A stretch of DNA of 64,000 bases from Bacillota bacterium. Its GTDB lineage: Bacteria; Bacillota; Clostridia; Christensenellales; Christensenellaceae. Below are positions 23,108 to 31,562 of this stretch, one piece after another (position 1 is the stretch's first letter; the number at the start of each line of letters is the position of its first letter). The position numbers and the translations under genes are program-made. The stretch spans positions 124,001 through 188,000 of the forward strand of contig JAEWMJ010000002.1 in the NCBI GenBank assembly GCA_023393165.1, given 5' to 3'. The notes below the pieces were generated by a model. The model was not told the origin of the DNA, searched no databases, and saw only the letters and a program-made list of their open reading frames with translations.

Positions 23108-25003
23108 TCATTTCACCATTCTCATATTTTTCAGTTTTATCCGCAACGGGTTGAACGGCATGCCGCCGCCCTCGTAAAATTTGGAAAAGAACTCAATATA
23201 CTGCAGCCTCGCGGAATGCACAAACGCTCCCAATGAGTTGATCCCAATGTTGAAAACATGGCCGATCAGAAAAATAACGATTGCGAAAGGAATTCCGGCA
23301 AGGCTTCCGGCCATCATGCCGGCGATGGTATTGAATACCATGGCGATAACCGACGTCGCAAGCGCCATGCCGAACAGCCGTGCGTAGGAGAGGATATCGG
23401 AAAGATAACCTGTGATTCCATACAGTCCGGACAGCCCGCCCATAATCTTTTTAACGATTCCTTTATTATGCCTGCCCGCGGTTGCCACGATTCCGACCGC
23501 GCCCGCAGCCAGCATAACTAATCCCGCTGTTCCTGCGCCGGGCAAAACAAAAAACGGTATGCTGGCCAGGATCAGAATCCAGAATCCCTGGTCAAATACG
23601 GCGGCCGAATATCTTCTTCTTTTGATATTGATATAGGCTCCCATTCCCAGCCCCGCCAACAAATGAACGATACCGAGAGCGATGCACAGAATCAGCATAT
23701 TCAGCGGATTTTTGAGAGGATCGAAAAGCCATGGATTCAGGCCAAAGCCCATCCAGCTCCCGAATCCCGATCCCCATATAACAGTCGATACGCCGCAGAT
23801 TGCCAGCACCATCAGAATCTTTTTGAAAGTACCCTCGGGCTTTTTTATTTTCAAAAACAGAATCGATCCCACGGAAAGTATGATGCCGTAGGCTGCATCC
23901 GAAAGCATCATTCCGAAAAATATAAAATAAAAGGGCATCATCAGCGCGTTCGCGTCAAATGTCCTTGGGCCCGGAACGGAGTACATGTCGGTTACGGCCT
24001 CAAAAGGCGCGACAACCGCATTGTTCTCTACAGCGGTGGGCAATTCCTTATCGTCGTCCGCAGGATCGGCAGCCTCGATATAATACGCCTTGGAAACCAA
24101 GGATACCGCCTCATCCAGCTTGTCCTGTTCGTAATGCTTCACATATCCCTCAATCAGGGCGGCGCTTTGTGTGGAAGCAATTCTGCAAAGTTCCCTCTGA
24201 CGCTGCATACAGCTTCGGTGATAATCCTCCAGCGCAAGAAGTTCGGTTTTATACTGCACCATGTCCCCGGCCCCGGATAGAATTTCATCCCGCCCCCTGG
24301 TGAGATCTTCCATCTCGCGCGCAAGGTCCTCAATATGTTCTTTTGCCGTATGCTCAAAGCCTTCCAGGCGCGCGTCCGAAAAACCGTTCGCCTTTATAAT
24401 TTCCCTAAGCTTTGCCGAACAGCTCCTGTGAACTATCAGCAGCGCGGGAACGGTTTGCCCCGTTTCGGCAAGAAACCCGGCATAAACCGGTCCCGGATAT
24501 TCGTCCAGCTCAATCCTGGTTTTTTCCGCCGTTTCCTTTGGAAGATATCCTAAAAAAACATCCGCGGTCTTTGTCCCGCGCAGGAATGCCAAAGGCATGT
24601 CCAGCGAGGAAAACGGTTCGAGCATGGCTTTTTGGTTCTGTTTTTTCTGAATCTCCGACCGGATTGATGAAAGGCTGTCCTCCATCTCCTTTGCGGCGGC
24701 GTAAGCTTTATCAATTATGTCCGACTTGTCTTTGAGCGCGCGGAATTCATCCCGCGTAATTTCAGGTTTAGCGGAAAGAAAAGGCGTTTTTGACGTATCG
24801 TATTTTTTTATGACGTCAAGGGCAAAAACGATTCTATCAAGCGTCGCTTGGTCCCGCTCGCCTTCCAGGTATTTCCCAAGCCCTGCTTCAGGCTGAACGG
24901 AAGCAACATGAAGCACACCTCTTTCCTGCAACGCGTGCATTACATTTTCCACATCTGCTTTCATGCAGTATACGGAGACTTTCTTCAAGGGAATTATCGC
25001 CAT
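23108..25003 (-). CDS. ntpI: V-type ATP synthase subunit I
   Basis: A 631-residue stator subunit (a-subunit homologue) with a soluble N-terminal half rich in helices (about 1-340) and a membrane half with seven or eight helices. The segment ARLFGMALATSVIAMVFN, preceded by LSDILSYARL, and the late GIGIN-like FNIGINSLGAFVHSARLQYIEFFSKFYEGGG are signatures; the conserved arginine for ion release lies in SYARLFGMALA. It lies 19 bases from ntpK and 3 bases from the small stalk gene. Confidence 0.96.
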   Translation of the reverse strand: MAIIPLKKVSVYCMKADVENVMHALQERGVLHVASVQPEAGLGKYLEGERDQATLDRIVFALDVIKKYDTSKTPFLSAKPEITRDEFRALKDKSDIIDKAYAAAKEMEDSLSSIRSEIQKKQNQKAMLEPFSSLDMPLAFLRGTKTADVFLGYLPKETAEKTRIELDEYPGPVYAGFLAETGQTVPALLIVHRSCSAKLREIIKANGFSDARLEGFEHTAKEHIEDLAREMEDLTRGRDEILSGAGDMVQYKTELLALEDYHRSCMQRQRELCRIASTQSAALIEGYVKHYEQDKLDEAVSLVSKAYYIEAADPADDDKELPTAVENNAVVAPFEAVTDMYSVPGPRTFDANALMMPFYFIFFGMMLSDAAYGIILSVGSILFLKIKKPEGTFKKILMVLAICGVSTVIWGSGFGSWMGFGLNPWLFDPLKNPLNMLILCIALGIVHLLAGLGMGAYINIKRRRYSAAVFDQGFWILILASIPFFVLPGAGTAGLVMLAAGAVGIVATAGRHNKGIVKKIMGGLSGLYGITGYLSDILSYARLFGMALATSVIAMVFNTIAGMMAGSLAGIPFAIVIFLIGHVFNIGINSLGAFVHSARLQYIEFFSKFYEGGGMPFNPLRIKLKNMRMVK

Positions 25004-25006
25004 CTA

Positions 25007-25315
25007 TTATAAAATCCTTTCGGCAATAAAATCTACGGCTTCATCCATCTTCAAAGCTGCTTTTGCCAGAAGCTCCTCATAATTCTTTTCATTGTTCTGT
25101 TTTAGTATTTCTTCCTGATTGTTAAGATATGCTTTTTTCTGTAAAATTAATTCTTTTGCCTTGATCTTTTCTTCTGTTATTCTTTCGTCGGTTCTGCGCT
25201 TTGCATTTTCCTGCGAGTGCAAAACCGACTCGCGCGCGGCTGCCTGCGCACCGGCAATTATATCGCCGGCTTCCTGTTCCGCAGCCATTATGTCATTTAA
25301 CACCTCTTTTATCAA
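25007..25315 (-). CDS. V-type ATPase small peripheral-stalk subunit (G/H, AhaH-like)
   Basis: A 102-residue, nearly all-helical protein with a continuous charged coiled coil (AEQEAGDIIAGAQAAARESV through EILKQNNEKNYEELLAKAALKMDEA). It fits the small peripheral-stalk subunit that pairs with E (called G, H or F in different species). Translation begins with TTG at 25315 after GGGGGG. It is the first gene of the ATPase unit. Identity rests on position, length and coiled coil rather than on a sharp motif. Confidence 0.8.
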   Translation of the reverse strand: MIKEVLNDIMAAEQEAGDIIAGAQAAARESVLHSQENAKRRTDERITEEKIKAKELILQKKAYLNNQEEILKQNNEKNYEELLAKAALKMDEAVDFIAERIL

Positions 25316-25337
25316 AGGATTCCCCCCTTATATGTAA

Positions 25338-25366
25338 TTTCCCCGGCATTATACGGTTCGGGGAAA
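25338..25366. promoter_or_regulatory. GC hairpin in front of the ATPase operon
   Basis: TTTCCCC(G) and (C)GGGGAAA form a 7- to 8-bp stem with a 13-base loop between rpiB and the first ATPase gene. There is no U-run on either side, so a leader or mRNA-stability role is as likely as weak termination of rpiB. Confidence 0.4.
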
Positions 25367-25378
25367 TCAGGAAAAATT

Positions 25379-25840
25379 CTAAGTATTGCGGCAGATATAT
25401 TTTTCTTCTATTCCAGTTATTTTTGATATTCTGCGCATATGTCTTTCGTCGCCGGAAAAAGAGGTATGCAAAAATGCATCCAATATTTCCAGAGCAAGTC
25501 CTGCGCCGATCACCCTGCCGCCCATTGCAACCATATTTGCGTTGTTATGAAGCCTGGTTGCCTTCGCGGAAAAAACATCCGACAGAAGAGCGCACCTGAT
25601 CCCCGGCACCTTGTTTGCACTGATGGAAATTCCGATTCCCGTTCCGCACATGACAACGCCGAAATCCGCTTCTCCGCCGGCAACGCAGTTCGCGACCGCT
25701 TCTCCGTAATCCGAGTAATCTACCGCCTTGTCGCTGTTTGTTCCATAATCTATGATTTCATATCCGTTTTTATTCAGATAATTCAGAATTTCTTCTTTTA
25801 AAATAAATCCGCCGTGGTCACACCCGATTGCTATTTTCAA
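25379..25840 (-). CDS. rpiB: Ribose-5-phosphate isomerase B
   Basis: Interconverts ribose 5-phosphate and ribulose 5-phosphate (RpiB/LacAB fold). The 153 residues match the family. Active-site landmarks are GCDHGGF (6-12), the catalytic cysteine C65 in VVMCGTGIGISISANK, and HNNANMVAMGGRV. The protein starts with TTG at 25840 after GAGGTGAG. It belongs functionally with the transketolase at the left edge of the window (non-oxidative pentose phosphate route). Confidence 0.96.
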   Translation of the reverse strand: MKIAIGCDHGGFILKEEILNYLNKNGYEIIDYGTNSDKAVDYSDYGEAVANCVAGGEADFGVVMCGTGIGISISANKVPGIRCALLSDVFSAKATRLHNNANMVAMGGRVIGAGLALEILDAFLHTSFSGDERHMRRISKITGIEEKYICRNT

Positions 25841-25882
25841 AAAAACTCACCTCATTTAAATATTATAAAACAAAATCAAGAA

Positions 25883-25914
25883 AAGAGCAATTTCTTTTGA
25901 CGGAAATTGCTCTT
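25883..25914. terminator. Rho-independent terminator after the arginine phosphatase gene
   Basis: AAGAGCAATTTC pairs perfectly with GAAATTGCTCTT around an 8-base loop. On the minus strand the stem ends in CTTTTC, giving a moderate U-tract. It lies between the phosphatase gene (upstream on the minus strand) and rpiB. Confidence 0.75.
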
Positions 25915-25928
25915 ATTAAAAACATAAG

Positions 25929-26417
25929 TTATTCGGTTTCGTTTTCCAGACGTTCTACGATCTTTATTGAAGTATCAAAGAGCTGGCGCGCGCATTCGCG
26001 GTATTCTTCTATCCCCTCGTCAAAAGGATCCAGAATGGTCAGCCTCTCTTCGGTCCTCTCTCCGTCAAGTCCCTGCGCGTATCCCAGCATAGTATGCATC
26101 TTATGAACATAATCGGGCGTCAGCGCCTCCATTTGTTCAAACACATTATAATCCATTGCCAGCAGGACATCGTATTTATCCGCCATTTCACAGTTATACT
26201 GCCTGGCCCGGTGTTTTTCCAAATTCAGCCCGTACTCTTCCATTACCTGTTTCGCTTCGCTTGTCGCTTCGGCACCTTCACAGGCAAACGTACCGGCCGA
26301 CCTGCATTTCACTTTACCGGCCAGCTTGGTACTTCGGCCTATCGCATCATCCAACAATTCTTCCGCCATTGGGCTCCTGCACGTATTGCCCGTGCATACC
26401 AACAGTACCCTAATCAA
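25929..26417 (-). CDS. ywlE: Low-molecular-weight phosphatase, protein arginine phosphatase type
   Basis: A 162-residue low-molecular-weight phosphatase. The P-loop reads CTGNTCRS (C8-S15), with nucleophile C8 and R14, and the general acid aspartate is in LDPFDEG. Threonine at position 12, where classical tyrosine phosphatases have isoleucine, is the hallmark of YwlE-type phosphoarginine phosphatases that oppose McsB. No mcsB or ctsR is in this window. The TTG at 26417 follows AAGGAGG and overlaps the tsaC stop by 8 bases; the longer ATG frame at 26438 is rejected for lack of a binding site. Confidence 0.9.
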   Translation of the reverse strand: MIRVLLVCTGNTCRSPMAEELLDDAIGRSTKLAGKVKCRSAGTFACEGAEATSEAKQVMEEYGLNLEKHRARQYNCEMADKYDVLLAMDYNVFEQMEALTPDYVHKMHTMLGYAQGLDGERTEERLTILDPFDEGIEEYRECARQLFDTSIKIVERLENETE

Positions 26418-27456
26418 CTTTAACCTCCTTGGCGGCAATCCAAATATTATGCCCTGCCGCCCTTATCATTCTGTTCATTAAAGCCAGCCCCATTTCGTCG
26501 GACTCAACGGCGTGAAAAAAAACTTTTTCCAAACCCATTTCATCAATCCTTCGCAGGCAGGCAAACAAATTTTTGGCGCCTTCGGTATTTCCCGGACCCA
26601 AATCAATTACATTTTTACCCCGATAAAACGAAATATTTTCGTGTGTACACATTATAGCACACTTTTTCTTTTTATCATAATACATTGCGTTGATTTTTTT
26701 GGCAATATCTAATTTTTGGCCGCAAACCACAACAATTTCCGCTTTTGGCGCATAATGTTTGTATTTCATTCCGGGGGACGGAGCGGCTTCTTCTTTCAGT
26801 TCGCCCAAAACGGCGGGATGCACCCGCACGTCTCCCGCAATTTTTTTGATCATTCCGGGCGTAACGCCTCCCGGCCGGAGAATTACCGGAACATCTCCCC
26901 GCACGTCGCAAACAGTCGATTCCACGCCCACTGCGCAGGGTCCGCCGTCTATTATAAGGGGAATCCTGCCCCAAAAATCTTCAGCGACATGTTCCGCGGC
27001 CGTTGGACTTGGCTTGCCGGACAAATTCGCGCTGGGAGCGGCAATCAGACGTCCGCTGGATAAGATGATATCCCTTGCCACCATGTTCGAGGGCATACGG
27101 ACCGCCACCGTATCAAGTCCGCCTGTCACGCAATCGGGAACCGCCGCCTGCTTGTCCAGAACGGCCGTAAAAGGCCCCGGCCAGAAAGCTTCCATCAGAC
27201 GTTTGGCCAGAGGCGGAATATCCCGCGCCAATATGCCCGCCTGCCCTGTTTCACTGATATGCACAATCAGCGGATTATCCGAGGGCCTGCCCTTGGCTTG
27301 AAATATTTTGGCAACCGCCCGAGGGTCCATTGCGTCGGCGCCCAGTCCATACACGGTTTCGGTGGGGAATGCGACAATCTCGCCGGCCTGTATCAATTCC
27401 GCGGCCCTTTTGACCGCTCTTTCATATTCCGTTTTGCAGTTTATTATTTCCGTCAT
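26410..27456 (-). CDS. tsaC: L-threonylcarbamoyladenylate synthase (Sua5 type)
   Basis: Makes threonylcarbamoyl-AMP from threonine, bicarbonate and ATP, the first step of t6A37 tRNA modification. It has 348 residues: a YrdC/TsaC domain (about 1-205; FPTETVYGLGADA, KGRPSDNPLIVHI, PSANLSGKPSPT) and the extra Sua5 C-terminal domain (about 230-348) joined by a linker with the phosphate-binding PSPGMKYKHYAPKA. It overlaps the ZIP gene by 4 bases (ATGA) and the phosphatase start by 8. Confidence 0.96.
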   Translation of the reverse strand: MTEIINCKTEYERAVKRAAELIQAGEIVAFPTETVYGLGADAMDPRAVAKIFQAKGRPSDNPLIVHISETGQAGILARDIPPLAKRLMEAFWPGPFTAVLDKQAAVPDCVTGGLDTVAVRMPSNMVARDIILSSGRLIAAPSANLSGKPSPTAAEHVAEDFWGRIPLIIDGGPCAVGVESTVCDVRGDVPVILRPGGVTPGMIKKIAGDVRVHPAVLGELKEEAAPSPGMKYKHYAPKAEIVVVCGQKLDIAKKINAMYYDKKKKCAIMCTHENISFYRGKNVIDLGPGNTEGAKNLFACLRRIDEMGLEKVFFHAVESDEMGLALMNRMIRAAGHNIWIAAKEVKVD

Positions 27457-28196
27457 ACCAAAAACACCAATGCTGCGCCCGCAGCGATCCCTGCTGACAG
27501 CGACAAAAAGGCAACCAGCCTGTTTTTAAGCCGTACAGATTCGGGAATCAGTTCTTTTATTGTCAGATAAAGCATCGCGCCGCCCGCAAACCCCAGGCAT
27601 GCGCCGGTCACCATCCGTGAGAGAGAACCCAGGAAAGCGCCCGCCCACGCGCCGATTGCGGTAGGCGACCCCACCAGAAATCCCAGCAGGAGTATCTTCC
27701 AGGGCTTTACCCCAGCCAGTTTCAAGGGAAGGGACATTGCCATTCCTTCGGGTATATCGTGAAGAAATATCAGCAGGGCCAGCTCCCATCCGAAGTTGCC
27801 CGGCATGGACATCCCGCTTCCGATTGCAACTCCCTCCGGAAAGTTATGGATCGCGATCCCTGCACAGAGTAATACGCCTGTTCTTTTGAGGGATGATATC
27901 CTTGATTTTGTAAACAGGTCCTGTAAGCCGGGCAATTCTTCCCTGCGGGGAAGGGCCATGGACAGAATCATTACAAAAAGCGCGCCAATCGCAACGCCGC
28001 AAATCGCGGTCAATGTATCCGTACACAATATGGCTTCGGGCAGTATATCAAAAAATACCACCGCCAGCATAATCCCGCCGGATATCCCCATCAATACCGC
28101 AGGCAGGCTCCTGTTCTTACCGGTAATCAGAAAGGTCAGCGCCGAGCCCAAACCCGTACCCAGCGTGCCAATGATGCAGGCAATCCAAATATTCAA
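27453..28196 (-). CDS. ZIP family metal transporter
   Basis: A 247-residue membrane protein with eight predicted helices and the two ZIP metal-site helices HNFPEGVAIGSG and HDIPEGMAMSLPLK (roughly residues 118 and 148). Such transporters import zinc, iron or manganese. A large cytoplasmic loop follows helix 3 (RREELPGLQDLFTKSRI). It starts with TTG at 28196 after GGGG. Metal choice cannot be read from sequence. It is first of the ZIP-tsaC-ywlE group, coupled by overlapping codons. Confidence 0.9.
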   Translation of the reverse strand: MNIWIACIIGTLGTGLGSALTFLITGKNRSLPAVLMGISGGIMLAVVFFDILPEAILCTDTLTAICGVAIGALFVMILSMALPRREELPGLQDLFTKSRISSLKRTGVLLCAGIAIHNFPEGVAIGSGMSMPGNFGWELALLIFLHDIPEGMAMSLPLKLAGVKPWKILLLGFLVGSPTAIGAWAGAFLGSLSRMVTGACLGFAGGAMLYLTIKELIPESVRLKNRLVAFLSLSAGIAAGAALVFLV

Positions 28197-28270
28197 CGCG
28201 CAATGCCCCGTCTTTCAATGATACAAGATATATAATCTATACATTGAAACATATGAGGCGCCGGCACAAC

Positions 28271-29332
28271 TTATTCCGAAAGACTTTTCTGCCTGGAATC
28301 CAAAACAAGCGCGTCGATCAGTTCATCCATATCTCCGTCCAGGAAGGCCTCCAGTTTATACAGCGTCATGCCGATCCTGTGGTCGGTAACCCTTCCCTGA
28401 GGAAAATTATAGGTTCGGATCCGCTCGCTGCGGTCCCCGCTTCCCACCTGGCTTTTTCTGTTCTGAGCAAGTTCGTTCTCGGATTCGGATTTCAGCATAT
28501 CATACAGCCTGGATACCAAAACCTTCATTGCTTTTTGTTTGTTTTTCAGCTGTGATTTTTCATCCTGGCAAACTGCCACCACGCCTGTCGGGATATGCGT
28601 AATACGGACAGCGGAGTCAGTGGTGTTGACGCTTTGCCCGCCGTGGCCGCCCGATCTGAAAACGTCGACCCGAAGATCATTGGGATTCAGGTTGATATCC
28701 ACCTCGTCCGCCTCAGGCAATACCGCAACCGTTGCCGCAGAGGTATGGATCCTGCCGCCCGATTCGGTTTCGGGCACACGCTGCACGCGGTGCACCCCGC
28801 TTTCAAATTTCAGCCTGGAATAGGCCCCCCGTCCGGAAATCAGCAGAATGATCTCCTTAACACCGCCTAGTTCGGTCATATTGGAGGACATCACTTCAAT
28901 TTTATATGCATGGCGCTCCGCATAACGGGTATACATGCGCAGCAGGTTTCCTCCGAAAAGCGCGGCTTCTTCGCCGCCGGTACCTGCCCGTATCTCAACA
29001 ATAACGTTCTTCTCGTCGTTCGGATCTTTGGGGATCAACATAAATTTGAGTTCGGACTCCAGCTTTTCCTTTTCCTCAAGTCCCTCCTGAAGTTCCATCT
29101 TTGCCAGTTCAATCAGGTCCGCGTCCCCGTTCTCCGCTATGATCCCCTGGCTTTCTCCTATATTTTTATTGACCGTGCAAAGCCGGTCATACAAATGAAC
29201 GATCTCGGAAATTGAGGAATGCTCCTGTGATAATTCCCTGAACTTATCCTGGTTGGAGATTACCTCCATTGTGGAAAGCTGCTCGGAAAGCGTATTGTAT
29301 CTCTCTTTAATCGATTCTAGTTTATCGTACAT
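28271..29332 (-). CDS. prfA: Peptide chain release factor 1
   Basis: RF1 reads UAA and UAG and triggers peptide release. The 353 residues include the codon-reading tripeptide PET (187-189, PxT type of RF1) and the GGHGGQ motif (228-233), whose glutamine is the PrmC methylation site. The start at 29332 (MYDKLES) follows GGGTGATGG and overlaps the end of prmC by 16 bases; a 13-residue longer frame is rejected. Pairing with prmC is classic. Confidence 0.97.
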   Translation of the reverse strand: MYDKLESIKERYNTLSEQLSTMEVISNQDKFRELSQEHSSISEIVHLYDRLCTVNKNIGESQGIIAENGDADLIELAKMELQEGLEEKEKLESELKFMLIPKDPNDEKNVIVEIRAGTGGEEAALFGGNLLRMYTRYAERHAYKIEVMSSNMTELGGVKEIILLISGRGAYSRLKFESGVHRVQRVPETESGGRIHTSAATVAVLPEADEVDINLNPNDLRVDVFRSGGHGGQSVNTTDSAVRITHIPTGVVAVCQDEKSQLKNKQKAMKVLVSRLYDMLKSESENELAQNRKSQVGSGDRSERIRTYNFPQGRVTDHRIGMTLYKLEAFLDGDMDELIDALVLDSRQKSLSE

Positions 29333-30135
29333 ACCATCACCCTGTGCCTGCCCGCCAGATCGCGCCGGCACCTAATATTTTCAAAATTATTTTTTTGCAG
29401 TATGGCCCAAACGTCATTTCTCTGGCTGCAGCCTATTTCAAACGCCAGCGCGCCGCCCCGGTTCAGGTATGCGGCCGCATCCGCGGCAATTTTTTCGTAA
29501 AAATAAAGGTTTCCCACCAGCGCAAGCCTGGGTTCGCAGTCCCGGACCTGTTTATCCAGCGCATCGTATTCATCCTCGGTAACATACGGCGGATTGCATA
29601 CGATCATATCCCATTTGGAATCGATATTTTGGAACAGATCGCTTACAATTGCCCGGTAGTTTTCCGTCCCCAGCAGCTTTGCGTTTTTATTCGCCACATA
29701 TACCGCCTCTTCGCTGATATCCGAGCCCAGCACCCGTATACCTGAAATCCTTTCCACGGCAATACCAACGCAGCCGCTTCCACAGCAAAGGTCAAGCGCC
29801 GATCCGTAGCCTTTTTCACGGATCAGGGAAAGCGCTTCGTCCGCCAGAATTTCGGTATCCTGCCTTGGTATCAGAACGGATTCGTCCACGTAAAACGGAA
29901 ACCCCATGAAATATTTTTTTTGCATCGCGTATGCAAGCGGCATGCCGGCGATTCGTTTTTCCAGTATACGGCCGGGGTCGTAAGCGGTTTTTATATCCCC
30001 TTTTAAAAAGATTTCTCCCAGGGTCATATCAAGCCCGTCTGCCACAATCAATCTGGCTTCCGCGTCAGCCTCTTCTATGCCTGCGCCGGCCAGCGTATTT
30101 TTTACATGCCGGTACAGTTCGATCACTTTTTGCAT
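29317..30135 (-). CDS. prmC: Release factor glutamine methyltransferase
   Basis: SAM-dependent methyltransferase that N5-methylates the glutamine of GGQ in RF1 and RF2. It has 272 residues: an N-terminal helical domain, the SAM-binding motif DLCCGSGCVG (115-124), and the catalytic NPPY (181-184). It directly precedes prfA, its substrate gene, with overlap, and follows the DUF1385 gene by 14 bases. The ribosome binding site is weak, in line with translational coupling. Confidence 0.95.
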   Translation of the reverse strand: MQKVIELYRHVKNTLAGAGIEEADAEARLIVADGLDMTLGEIFLKGDIKTAYDPGRILEKRIAGMPLAYAMQKKYFMGFPFYVDESVLIPRQDTEILADEALSLIREKGYGSALDLCCGSGCVGIAVERISGIRVLGSDISEEAVYVANKNAKLLGTENYRAIVSDLFQNIDSKWDMIVCNPPYVTEDEYDALDKQVRDCEPRLALVGNLYFYEKIAADAAAYLNRGGALAFEIGCSQRNDVWAILQKNNFENIRCRRDLAGRHRVMVCTIN

Positions 30136-30149
30136 GCAAATCGTCCGCG

Positions 30150-31166
30150 CTAGTTCTCGGTCTGCATCGTCTGGCTGCTTCCGGCATTGGGCGCTTCCTG
30201 TTCCGCCTTTATATGGGAATATTTTTTGCGGACTTCCTCGACCTCTTCATCCGTAAGCTCTCCCTGTGCGGACAGGAACGATACCAGCGCGACTTCCACC
30301 ATGGTATCGTCCGGCTCCCTTGTTGTCAGCCCCTGCAAAGCCATTCCGGGTACACGCAGAATACGCGTCAGTTTATTTTCATATTTGGCGACAAGTTTTA
30401 AAAACTCGTAGGAAACCCCGGCCACTATGGGCAGCATCAGAAGACGTGAACCAATGCGGATCAGCGGGTTTTCATTCCAGCCAAGAAAACAGAATATAAA
30501 TATAGAGATGACAACCACCAGAAGAAGATAACTCGTACCGCACCGCGGATGCCTAGTGGTGAATTTCTGGGCGTTCTCAACATTCATGTCGCATTCGTGC
30601 TCAAAACAATTGATCACCTTGTGCTCCGCGCCGTGATACGCAAAAAGCCGTTTGACGTCCGGCATGAACGTAATCACATACAAATATACGAGAAAAATTA
30701 CCAGACGGATGATTCCGTCAATAACGTTGTTCAAAGTGGGGTCGCCTACATAGCTTCCTATAAATCCCGTAATCACGTTAGGAAGGATAAAAAACAGGCC
30801 TACAGCCATCAGTACGGCGACTACAACCGCAAAAAAAATCGCTACGTCCATGGAATTTTTACCGGTCTTTTTAGCGATAAACTCTTCCGCCGCATTGGGT
30901 TTCATTTCCTGTCCAAAAGAATCGTCGTACAGTTTTGCCGCATCCGTTATGGTTTTTACTCCGGTAAACATCATCTGCACAAAGGATACGATTCCCCGGA
31001 TAATGGGCAGGCCGAAGAATTTATTGCGTCGGGTAAGCGATTCGAATTTTTGCTTTTTAAGAACGATCTCGCCGCTCTCACGGCGGACCGCTATGGCAAT
31101 ACTGGATTCGGATTGCATCATCACGCCTTCCAGAACACCCTGACCGCCTATGTTACACTTTTTCAT
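30150..31166 (-). CDS. DUF1385 membrane protein
   Basis: A 338-residue integral membrane protein of the DUF1385 family, commonly found beside prmC and prfA in Clostridia. The family hallmark GGQGVLEGVMMQ is at residues 7-18, and FAYHGAEHKVINCFEH and HPRCGTSYLLLV sit between transmembrane helices. The conserved histidines and cysteines suggest metal binding, but the function is unknown. The C-terminal 50 residues are hydrophilic. Confidence 0.92.
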   Translation of the reverse strand: MKKCNIGGQGVLEGVMMQSESSIAIAVRRESGEIVLKKQKFESLTRRNKFFGLPIIRGIVSFVQMMFTGVKTITDAAKLYDDSFGQEMKPNAAEEFIAKKTGKNSMDVAIFFAVVVAVLMAVGLFFILPNVITGFIGSYVGDPTLNNVIDGIIRLVIFLVYLYVITFMPDVKRLFAYHGAEHKVINCFEHECDMNVENAQKFTTRHPRCGTSYLLLVVVISIFIFCFLGWNENPLIRIGSRLLMLPIVAGVSYEFLKLVAKYENKLTRILRVPGMALQGLTTREPDDTMVEVALVSFLSAQGELTDEEVEEVRKKYSHIKAEQEAPNAGSSQTMQTEN

Positions 31167-31231
31167 AGCATCTCCTTACGACTCGCTAAAGTCAATCCAC
31201 ATCCAAAGCCCTCTGGCTTTTGAAAGAATAT

Positions 31232-31257
31232 AAAAACAGACCGAAATGCACGGTCTG
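31232..31257 (-). terminator. Rho-independent terminator after rpmE
   Basis: On the minus strand CAGACCG-TGCATTT-CGGTCTG is followed by TTTTTA, 18 bases past the rpmE stop codon. Confidence 0.9.
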
Positions 31258-31274
31258 CAATAAACAAAGCTGAT

Positions 31275-31475
31275 TTACTTGAGGTTGTATCTCTTTTTGA
31301 AACGATCCACCCGGCCACCTGTGTCTACAAGCTTTTGCCTGCCCGTAAAAAACGGATGACATTTGGAACATATATCCACTTTAAGCTCTTTTTTGACCGA
31401 GCCGGTTACAAAAGTTTCGCCGCAAGCACATCTTACCGTACATTCACCATAATTGGGATGTATATCTTTTTTCAT
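31275..31475 (-). CDS. rpmE: 50S ribosomal protein L31, zinc-binding type
   Basis: A 66-residue large-subunit protein at the bridge with the small subunit. It is the zinc-containing form, with C16, C18 and the pair C36-C39 (CSKC). GGGGTGAG precedes the ATG. It lies between rho and DUF1385, the usual Clostridial order (rho-rpmE-DUF1385-prmC-prfA). Confidence 0.97.
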   Translation of the reverse strand: MKKDIHPNYGECTVRCACGETFVTGSVKKELKVDICSKCHPFFTGRQKLVDTGGRVDRFKKRYNLK

Positions 31476-31562
31476 TTTCTCTCACCCCTTTTCAAAAAAG
31501 TCGCAAGAGTTATTATAACATAACCAGGATAAAATGCAACATTTTTCGAAAATAATTATTTT

